Both the position numbers and the translations under genes were made by a program. The notes under the pieces were generated by a model. It saw only the letters and a list, made by a program, of their open reading frames with translations, did no database searches and was not told the DNA's origin. This document shows, one piece after another, positions 58,679 to 64,000 of a stretch of DNA of 64,000 nucleotides (position 1 is the first letter of the stretch; every line of letters begins with the position of its first letter). Origin of the DNA: Bradyrhizobium_A sp052115025 (GTDB lineage Bacteria; Pseudomonadota; Alphaproteobacteria; Rhizobiales; Xanthobacteraceae); assembly GCF_052115025.1 (NCBI RefSeq), contig NZ_JBFRFW010000013.1, positions 62,001 to 126,000 of the forward strand. Direction: 5' to 3'.

Positions 58679-59003
58679 GCCAGTCTCCTCGTCTGGGCCA
58701 GGATGTCACCCTGGGCCGGCCGCCACGGTCAGCGGTGCCCCCAAGGCACACGCGACAATTATGGCGGCGGTGTGATATCGCGCGGGGACCCTCGTGTGGA
58801 GGATCGTTCGCTTCAGTATCGCCGCCAGTCCATCAAGCGAATGATGCGAATGTCAGAGCCGGGACACTAGCGGGCCGGGCGGGGTTTGGGGAGGGGCACC
58901 GGCCGGTTTTGCGTCACCCCCGGATGCGGCCTGGGCTGGTTTCCTCCCGCCCTGCGATTGGGTAGTTTGCGCCGGGCGCGAATGACAGCACGGGAGATGA
59001 CGC
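58679..59003. other. Intergenic region with repeat half
   Basis: A 325-nt gap between two divergent paralogues. It contains GCGAATGTCAGAGCC at 58846-58860, also found at 60556-60570, part of a dispersed repeat. No gene recognised. Confidence 0.4.
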
Positions 59004-59333
59004 GTGAAGATGTTTCGTATGGCGATGATGGCGGTCCTGCTGGCAGGGCCCGCCGCCGCCCAGAGCCTTGGCACCAGCATCATTCCGGAGACGCCGTCGA
59101 AAACGCCGGACCAGATCGAGCGGGAGCGGGCGCTGGAGCGCGACTACAAGGAATCACTGAAGAAGATTCCGGACGGCAGGGCGAGCTCCGATCCCTGGAG
59201 CACGGTGCGCAGCGTGGACAGCGCCAAGCCGGCAGCCGTCAAGCCGCTTGCCGAGCCCAAGGCCCCCAAAGCTTCCAAGGCCCCCAAAGCTCCCAAGACC
59301 ACCCAGGCGAAACCTGCGGCCAGCCCGCAGTGA
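59004..59333 (+). CDS. Small secreted protein with YKxxL-DPW tail, B
   Basis: A 109-residue protein. GTG 59004 is favoured because GGGAGA sits 6 nt before it; ATG 59010 is an option. Signal peptide MFRMAMMAVLLAGPAAAQS. The middle LERDYKESLKKIPDGRASSDPWSTVR is the paralogous tail of the 58463 gene, and a Lys/Pro/Ala-rich repeat (PKAPKASKAPKAPK) follows. Probably periplasmic; function unknown. Confidence 0.65.
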   Translation: MKMFRMAMMAVLLAGPAAAQSLGTSIIPETPSKTPDQIERERALERDYKESLKKIPDGRASSDPWSTVRSVDSAKPAAVKPLAEPKAPKASKAPKAPKTTQAKPAASPQ

Positions 59334-59358
59334 ACGGCGCGATCGCGCTGCCAGGCGG

Positions 59359-59775
59359 TCAGCGGCTCGTGCGCACCAGCATGAGGTCGATCCGCCCGCC
59401 GGGCGGCAGCGGGTTGCGGGTGTCGGTGATGAACAGCAGCTGGCCGCGGCTCTCGATCCGGGCCTGCACGGCATACTCCGCATGGCCGTCGGGGCTGCGG
59501 TCGGCCGGGTAGCGCAGCACGAACGGGATCGGCGGCTGGCGACCGCGGGTGACGATGCGGGTGCGGGCGATCCGCCGCGCCGGCGCGTCCTGCCGTGCCA
59601 CGTCGACGAGACTGACCTCCACCACGGCGTCGCGCGGCAGCGCCATCCGCTCACGGTAGCTGATCGTGCCGGTCAGCCGCCCGGCCCGCAGCAGGCTCTC
59701 CGCCTCGGCCGGGACCGCGGCGGTCGCCGTGGCGCAGGCCAGCAGCAGCATGAGAAAGGCTCGGCGAAACGTCAT
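59359..59775 (-). CDS. YbaY/YscW-like secreted protein
   Basis: A 138-residue protein; M30 of the longer frame (59775) begins a signal peptide (FLMLLLACATATAAVPAEAES). The mature protein has the YbaY-type pattern GRLTGTISYRERMALPRDAVVEVSLVDVARQDAPARRIAR and PPIPFVLRYP, a beta-sandwich family of lipoproteins and pilotins, although the Cys of a lipobox is not in the usual place. It is a monocistronic envelope protein. Confidence 0.7.
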   Translation of the reverse strand: MTFRRAFLMLLLACATATAAVPAEAESLLRAGRLTGTISYRERMALPRDAVVEVSLVDVARQDAPARRIARTRIVTRGRQPPIPFVLRYPADRSPDGHAEYAVQARIESRGQLLFITDTRNPLPPGGRIDLMLVRTSR

Positions 59776-59918
59776 CGGCGCTCCCTGTCGTCGAGGCCCG
59801 CGACGACCGGACAGAAGCGCGCCGCGACAAGGCACCGTTCCATCGCGGCGAGGCGCAATCAAGGCCGCGGCCGCGCCGAAACGACGCGGCCACGGTCGGT
59901 CGATGTCAAAGAAATCCC

Positions 59919-60137
59919 TCAGGCGAGCGGCTTGATCACGGCGTTCTCGGCCAGGCGGCTGTGGGCCGCGACGCGGCGGATCAGGTCGAGGGCCGTGCGC
60001 CGGTCGGCGCGCTGGCGGATGGTCTGAAACAGCGCGAGCAGTTCCAGACCTTCCTCGGCATTGAACGCATCGGTGTCCCCGGCTGCGCCCGCATCAGGAT
60101 CGACGTACGCACCTCCGTTGTAGTTCCCCCAGTTCAT
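59919..60137 (-). CDS. Small hypothetical protein
   Basis: A 72-residue acidic/helical protein starting MNWGNYNGGAYVDPDAGAAGD behind GTGGGGAAAG. The C-terminal part (LELLALFQTIRQRADRRTALDLIRRVAAHS) is amphipathic. No family recognised. Confidence 0.5.
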   Translation of the reverse strand: MNWGNYNGGAYVDPDAGAAGDTDAFNAEEGLELLALFQTIRQRADRRTALDLIRRVAAHSRLAENAVIKPLA

Positions 60138-60589
60138 GACTTTCCCCACTTCGTTGTGGCCTCGCGCAGCCGGGCGGCTGGCGAGTGTGTCGTTCAAAAA
60201 CCAGCGACGGACCCGGGGTGTGCCGGGCCTCAGGCAAAGACGCGAGCAAATGATGACGTAATGAAGTCACGGAGCTTGTCAGGCCGTCGGGAATAGCCGT
60301 CACGCCGCCTGCAGGGACGGGGACGTCCGACAGCAGCGTGATCCTAAAATATCACATCGATTCTCAGAAGCCCGGATTCTCACAAGCCCGTTGTGCCAGG
60401 TCGCCGCGGCGATCGCAGGGCACAAGGCCACCGCCCGGTGCGATCCCGGCGCGCGGTGCCGACCTGCGGGCACTGTCGATCAATCCCGCGTCCGTGGGCT
60501 GGATCTGACATTCGCTTGGCGGACGCGCGGTGTTTGTGAAGCGGGCGCTGGTGAAGCGAATGTCAGAGCCACCGCACTGACGGCGCGGC
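60138..60589. other. Intergenic region with long inverted repeat
   Basis: A 452-nt gap without a gene. A perfect 14-bp inverted repeat (arms TCTGACATTCGCTT at 60504-60517 and AAGCGAATGTCAGA at 60554-60567) surrounds a 36-nt loop. The right arm reads on into GCC and matches a repeat half at 58846. Confidence 0.55.
60504..60567. repeat. Dispersed inverted repeat
   Basis: Perfect 14-bp arms with 36-nt loop, described above. The right arm is repeated at 58846-58860. From memory it resembles the CTGACATTCGCTT family in Bradyrhizobium. Confidence 0.7.
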
Positions 60590-60835
60590 TCAGCGGACGA
60601 CGTCGCGCGCCTTGCCGCCGCCGGCAAGCCCGCCGCGCACGCTGTGCAGCCGAACGCCGTTGTCGGGCGTGACGTCTGCGGTCGGCGCGAGCGCGGTGAG
60701 CTGATCCTTGGACGCCTGCAGGCTTGCCATGTCGAGGATATGCGCCAGCAGCGTCAGGTTGGCTTTTTCAGCGAGCCGTTTCATTTCCAGGCAAGCTGGC
60801 CCGATATGGGCGGCGACCGCAAATGGGCTGTTCAT
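60590..60835 (-). CDS. Small hypothetical protein
   Basis: An 81-residue protein beginning MNSPFAVAAHIGPACLEMKRLAEKANLTLLAHILDMASLQASKDQL behind GGGAG. Mostly helical, one Cys. No family known. Confidence 0.5.
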   Translation of the reverse strand: MNSPFAVAAHIGPACLEMKRLAEKANLTLLAHILDMASLQASKDQLTALAPTADVTPDNGVRLHSVRGGLAGGGKARDVVR

Positions 60836-61013
60836 GGATAAGTTCTCCCAGGCCCTCCGGTGTTGCTATCGGACTTGGGAATGCAGTGAGTCGCAACAGA
60901 AAAAGGTCGGATACCGGACATTCCGCCGGATCACGCGCGCACGTTTCTGTCATGGAATAGATCGCGCCGGCCGGCGTTTTATCTCGCTTGGGGCCGCGCG
61001 GTCGTCGGAGGCG

Positions 61014-61181
61014 TTACTGCAGGCGTTCCTTGCCGGCGCCGAGCTGCTCGGCGATCACGATCAGGGCTTCGCGCACCAGCGGATTGTCGACATTGTGGAA
61101 GGCCCTGACGAGGCGCAGCGCTTCAGCCGTGCGGGCGGCCTCCTCGTTCCGAGCCTTGGTGTCGTCGTGCTCTGGCGCCAT
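61014..61181 (-). CDS. Small hypothetical protein (55 aa)
   Basis: A 55-residue ORF below usual length cut-offs. It begins MAPEHDDTKARNEEAARTAE, is followed by ALRLVRAFHNVDNPLVREAL and ends KERLQ, all one charged helical protein. GAGGATAGACAGGA precedes the ATG at 61181. The frame is uninterrupted and the composition fits. Likely real but unverified. Confidence 0.5.
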   Translation of the reverse strand: MAPEHDDTKARNEEAARTAEALRLVRAFHNVDNPLVREALIVIAEQLGAGKERLQ

Positions 61182-61436
61182 TCCTGTCTATCCTCAAGCC
61201 GGCGGAAACGAAGTCCGGTCGATCATGTTTTGCGACCGCTGCAATGCAACGGTTCGTCGTTACCTCTGTGCCCCTTCCATGGCACAACGGCAACGGGCGG
61301 TGAAGTTGGAACACGAACGATGCGGCTTTTGTTCCCCGATTTGCGCGGCGTCGCTCAACCACGTGGCGCAGCCGCAGACGGCGCTCGCCTCACGGTATGG
61401 GACGCTGGAGGTTGTCGGGGCGGATGAACGGCGGCG

Positions 61437-61709
61437 TCACGCCAGCCGTGCCGGGCCCTGCGCACGGGGCAGGGCGGCCGGCGCCCGGGTCCCGATCTTC
61501 ATCTCATAGAGCTGACGCGGCAGCGGCACGGCGAACAGGGGATCGGTGTCGTCGGCCACGACAATGCAGCCGCCGCGTTCGCCGCCGGATGCGAGCTCGA
61601 GCGCGAGCCGCCGCGCATGGCAGCGGGCGAGCTCGATGTCGCGCAGGTCCTCGCCTTCCTCGTCCTTGAAAAGAGAGCCGTCCTTGAAGTGGAAGAAATA
61701 ACGAGGCAT
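61437..61709 (-). CDS. DUF6894-like protein
   Basis: A 90-residue protein starting MPRYFFHFKDGSLFKDEEGEDL, the N-terminus expected for DUF6894, with LRDIELARCHARRLALELASGG following. Such proteins are common in rhizobia and uncharacterised. ATG 61709 is chosen by homology; the ORF extends up to 61991. A hairpin GCCCTG/CAGGGC overlaps its last codons. Confidence 0.7.
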   Translation of the reverse strand: MPRYFFHFKDGSLFKDEEGEDLRDIELARCHARRLALELASGGERGGCIVVADDTDPLFAVPLPRQLYEMKIGTRAPAALPRAQGPARLA

Positions 61710-62092
61710 GGGGCCCCCACAACGACACGAACCCTGACGAACCATGGTCTCACAGGCCGGTTCGGCCGCATTGATCTGGATCAAGTGTCGGCCAATGGCG
61801 GTGCAATCGTTTGCCTGTCGATTGTGGCCACGGGGAGGCGCGGCGGAGTCTTGCCGTCCGCGGACACGCGTATCCGGCTGGCGATGATGGTGCGGGGCAT
61901 CGGCACGTCTCCTTAAAAAATCTCTTGGGGAGGCAACAAGCCGGGCCCGATGAAATGATCTGAAACAACAGCGGCGCGCTCTGAAAAGCACGCGAGCGCC
62001 CGAGCGGGATCGAGCCGAGGAGGGCTGGGCGTCGATTCGGCGCCCTGCGTGCCTTGTGCTGCGGCGCGGACCTGCTAGCCTGTTGTCATTCC

Positions 62093-62146
62093 TGATGGGG
62101 ATGGGGTTCCCCCGACAACCGCCATGGTGGCTGATAACTCCTGCCG
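62093..62146 (+). ncRNA. Fluoride riboswitch (crcB motif)
   Basis: The sequence GATGGGGTTCCCCCGACAAC then CGCCATGGTGGCTGATAACTCCTGCC matches the crcB RNA aptamer: a GATGG-GTTC-CCC core, the conserved ACCGCC-like stretch and CTGATAACTCCTGCC 3' strand. It sits 34 nt before crcB. The TCCTGC of its 3' end (62139-62144) can pair with GCAGGA (62160-62165) next to the AAGGAG ribosome site, suggesting translational control: fluoride would release the site. Confidence 0.85.
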
Positions 62147-62179
62147 TTGCGCGACCAGCGCAGGAAGGAGCATGAGGAA

Positions 62180-62563
62180 ATGGAACCGCAATTCATTCTG
62201 GCAGTGGCGGCCGGCGGTGCGCTCGGATCGGTGGCGCGCTATGTCGTCGGCGTCATGTCGGGCCGGCTGCTCGGCAGCGCGTTTCCCTGGGGCACGCTGT
62301 TCATCAACGTCACCGGCTCGTTCCTGATCGGCGCCTTCGTCGGCCTGTTCGCCACCAAGTGGGATCTGTCGCAGACCATGCGGATCTTCCTCACCGTCGG
62401 CATCTGCGGCGGCTACACCACCTTCTCGACCTTCTCGCTCGACGCCTTCGTCCTGATCGAGCGCGGGCAGGGCATGGCCTCGCTCGCCTACATGCTGGCG
62501 TCGGTGGTGCTGTCGATCGGGGCGCTGGTCGCGGCCATGCATCTGATCCGGGCGCTGCCGTAG
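62180..62563 (+). CDS. crcB: Fluoride ion exporter
   Basis: A 127-residue CrcB/Fluc protein. Four helices; GGALGSVARYVVGV, FPWGTLFINVTGSFLIGAFVG (with the Asn and Ser/Thr of the fluoride pore) and GICGGYTTFSTFSLDAF with the Phe-box residues. It forms a dual-topology fluoride channel in the inner membrane. Controlled by the riboswitch just upstream. ATG 62180. Confidence 0.92.
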   Translation: MEPQFILAVAAGGALGSVARYVVGVMSGRLLGSAFPWGTLFINVTGSFLIGAFVGLFATKWDLSQTMRIFLTVGICGGYTTFSTFSLDAFVLIERGQGMASLAYMLASVVLSIGALVAAMHLIRALP

Positions 62564-62586
62564 CGACATCGCCGGCCGCACGGCCG

Positions 62587-62766
62587 TTATTTCCTGTCGT
62601 CTCCCAACAGCCTGCCGTTCTCACTGTTGATGAAGTGAATGTTGGTGCAGGCGGCGCACGCGACGGAGACGTAGGACGCCGGCCGCGCGTCATCCGGCGG
62701 CTTGTCCAGCCAGTGCTGCACCTTCAGGCCGGTGTCCGGGCATTGGAAGACGATGTGATGTCCCAT
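62587..62766 (-). CDS. Small CxxC-type protein (59 aa)
   Basis: A 59-residue ORF. It begins MGHHIVFQCPDTGLKVQHWL, and CAACTNIHFINSENGRLLG follows. The cysteines in FQCP and CAAC can bind one zinc. The sequence pattern (QHWLD..PP...Y..V.C.AC...HFIN...G.LLG) occurs widely in Bradyrhizobium-like small proteins, from memory. Unknown function. Confidence 0.6.
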   Translation of the reverse strand: MGHHIVFQCPDTGLKVQHWLDKPPDDARPASYVSVACAACTNIHFINSENGRLLGDDRK

Positions 62767-63024
62767 GGACCAGACTATCCCGCCGCGGGCGAGGGGCGAA
62801 AACTACGGATGTTTCCGTAACGCCGGAAACATCTGCGGGCTTGAGAACGCCAGGGGCCGTGAGGGAAGGGGCGGCGCCTCCCCTGGGGGGCAAAATATAT
62901 TCACGGACGATGTCTTGTTCCGTGCGGCGGCGCCATCATCTGTGCGGTCCGCAGAGTGGCGTAAGGACAGGCCGGCCGGATCCTCCGTTCGTGCCCGTGC
63001 CTGGGACGCCCGGGTGGCAAGACC

Positions 63025-63294
63025 ATGTCAGATATCCGCTATCGCGTTCTCAGGACCATCAGTTTCATGGGCATCCTGAATTTTCTGGTCTTTGTCGTCA
63101 TTGCCATCGCGATCGGCGGCGATGCCGTCAACGGCAGGATCGTCGACGGGCATTTCTATGTCGCGAACCACGGGCGCCTGACCGAGGTCAGCCAAGCCGT
63201 CTACACCTACAGCCTGTGGCACGTCCGCAGCATCTTCGTCACGCACCCGCTGGCCATCCTGACGGGGTATCTGGCGCAACGAGAACGCCGATAG
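63025..63294 (+). CDS. Small membrane protein
   Basis: An 89-residue protein with one strong helix (TISFMGILNFLVFVVIAIAIGG) and a second weaker hydrophobic stretch at the C-terminus (VRSIFVTHPLAILTGYLAQ). Function unknown. Other ATGs are not better supported. Confidence 0.55.
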   Translation: MSDIRYRVLRTISFMGILNFLVFVVIAIAIGGDAVNGRIVDGHFYVANHGRLTEVSQAVYTYSLWHVRSIFVTHPLAILTGYLAQRERR

Positions 63295-63404
63295 GCGGCC
63301 TCAGCGAAGTGCCATAAAGGCCAGGAATGGAAGGCCTGTTGCAGCGAGGCCCATCAGAAGCAGGAGAGGTGGCCAGACGGAGACATCACCGGAAATCGGC
63401 AAAA

Positions 63405-63419
63405 GAACATATTGCGAAC
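63405..63419. promoter_or_regulatory. LexA box of recA
   Basis: GAAC at 63405-63408 and GAAC at 63416-63419, spaced 7 nt, match the alphaproteobacterial LexA box GAAC-N7-GAAC. It lies 103 nt before the recA start, as expected for SOS control. Confidence 0.8.
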
Positions 63420-63522
63420 AAAGAACAGATAGAGTACATTCCTTTCATCGTTGAAGCCGATCCGAATCCCCGCCGCCGTTGATTGTCCACCCGGCGAATC
63501 CCGTTCATAAGGAGCGCGACCG

Positions 63523-64000
63523 ATGTCTCAGCCCGCTTTGCGTATCGTTGAAGGAACTTCCATGGACAAATCCAAGGCTTTGAGCGCGGCGCTGTCCCAG
63601 ATCGAACGTCAGTTCGGCAAGGGATCGGTGATGAAGCTCGGCAAGAGCGACAAGTCGATGGACATCGAGACGATCTCCTCGGGATCGCTCGGCCTCGACA
63701 TCGCGCTCGGCGTCGGTGGCCTGCCGAAGGGCCGCATCGTTGAAATCTACGGACCGGAATCGTCGGGCAAGACCACGCTGGCGCTGCACTGCGTCGCGGA
63801 GGCCCAGAAGAAGGGCGGCATCTGCGCCTTCATCGATGCCGAGCACGCGCTCGACCCGGTCTATGCCCGCAAGCTCGGCGTCAATGTCGATGAACTCCTG
63901 ATCTCGCAGCCGGACCATGGCGAGCAGGCGCTGGAAATCGCCGACACGCTGGTGCGCTCCGGCGCGGTCGACGTGCTGATCATCGACTCGGTCGCCGCGC
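63523..64000 (+). CDS. recA: DNA recombination/repair protein RecA, 5' part
   Basis: The first 159 residues, with the rest beyond the window edge. MSQPALRIVEGTSMDKSKALSAALSQIERQFGKGSVMKLG is the typical start, and Walker A GPESSGKTT is at residues 77-85. VDVLIIDSVAA (Walker B) is just reached. RecA directs homologous recombination and LexA cleavage. AAGGAG precedes ATG 63523; Met14 (63562) is an alternative start. LexA box upstream. Confidence 0.95.
   Translation, partial: MSQPALRIVEGTSMDKSKALSAALSQIERQFGKGSVMKLGKSDKSMDIETISSGSLGLDIALGVGGLPKGRIVEIYGPESSGKTTLALHCVAEAQKKGGICAFIDAEHALDPVYARKLGVNVDELLISQPDHGEQALEIADTLVRSGAVDVLIIDSVAA

Noticed and set aside
61225..61509. Plus-strand ORF with CDRC and CGFC motifs (MFCDRCNATVRRYL...)
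   Set aside because: Two CxxC pairs look like a zinc knuckle, but the ribosome site is weak and the 3' end overlaps the DUF6894 gene. Left as possible only.
63299..63420. Minus-strand hydrophobic ORF (WPPLLLLMGLAATGLPFLAF) before recA
   Set aside because: No ATG/GTG start with a ribosome site, only a TTG; it lies in the recA control region.
1..64000. CRISPR arrays, tRNA, rRNA, transposases, integrases
   Set aside because: No regularly spaced repeats with spacers, no cloverleaf or rRNA-like sequence, and no transposase or integrase domains were found. The 19-bp, 13-bp and 9-bp arrays are contiguous tandem repeats, not CRISPRs.

Overview
The window is about 64 kb of G+C-rich alphaproteobacterial chromosome. 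It most likely comes from the Bradyrhizobium/Rhodopseudomonas group (Nitrobacteraceae). This rests on a CckA-type hybrid kinase, an alphaproteobacterial LexA box (GAAC-N7-GAAC) before recA, DUF6894 and other rhizobial small proteins, an Omp25-like porin, and intergenic palindromic repeats of the kind seen in that family. No rRNA, tRNA, CRISPR array, transposase or integrase was found. Gene ends were read from the sequence. Starts were chosen by ribosome binding site and by conserved N-termini.

Layout. 1-7 kb: 3' end of cckA, a Tim44-like membrane protein, a secreted lectin-like protein, a GFA-family protein, several small proteins and a glutathione S-transferase. 7-10.8 kb: two alpha/beta-fold or amide-cleaving enzymes and a tricarboxylate-type (Bug) binding protein. 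10.8-12.5 kb: an AT-rich island with two genes unlike the neighbours, a small winged-helix-like protein and a PLD-like protein with an HDRY...GASLKDLG signature. This is the best candidate for an undescribed system. 12.5-20.2 kb: a hydroxyacid dehydrogenase, secreted proteins of unknown role, class I fumarase, a phosphodiester-glycosidase-like protein, an Ig-like repeat protein and DUF429. 20.3-26.3 kb: an IclR regulator divergent from a catabolic operon (flavin reductase-like, MFS, FAH isomerase/hydrolase, HpaH-like hydratase, RidA, LigI-like amidohydrolase) that appears to process ring-cleavage products. 26.3-35.2 kb: nitrogen assimilation (nirB-nirD-nasA), aspartate-semialdehyde dehydrogenase, and amtB behind a good sigma-54 promoter.

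35.2-44 kb is a region of rearrangement and regulation. It holds a tandem pair of duplicated membrane proteins, a deletion scar that fused the 3' parts of a divergent lysR/carboxylesterase pair, an ATC-hydrolase family gene next to a LysR gene with an internal deletion, and a carotenoid-oxygenase/IspZ-like/DUF4188 operon with a divergent TetR regulator. Two nearly identical pairs of palindromic operators lie 6.3 kb apart, one before the membrane duplicates and one before the carotenoid oxygenase, which suggests one TetR regulon.

44-58 kb: GST with a WYL regulator, porin, a SET-domain protein with an H1-like basic tail, an XRE/MmyB-type regulator with a perfect palindrome, an MFS/AraC pair, a DsbA-family protein, a chemoreceptor, and a translationally coupled JmjC-like/GNAT pair. 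58-64 kb: many small proteins (two of them related secreted proteins with a DPW tail, and two too short for usual ORF cut-offs), a fluoride riboswitch with crcB, and the 5' part of recA with its LexA box.
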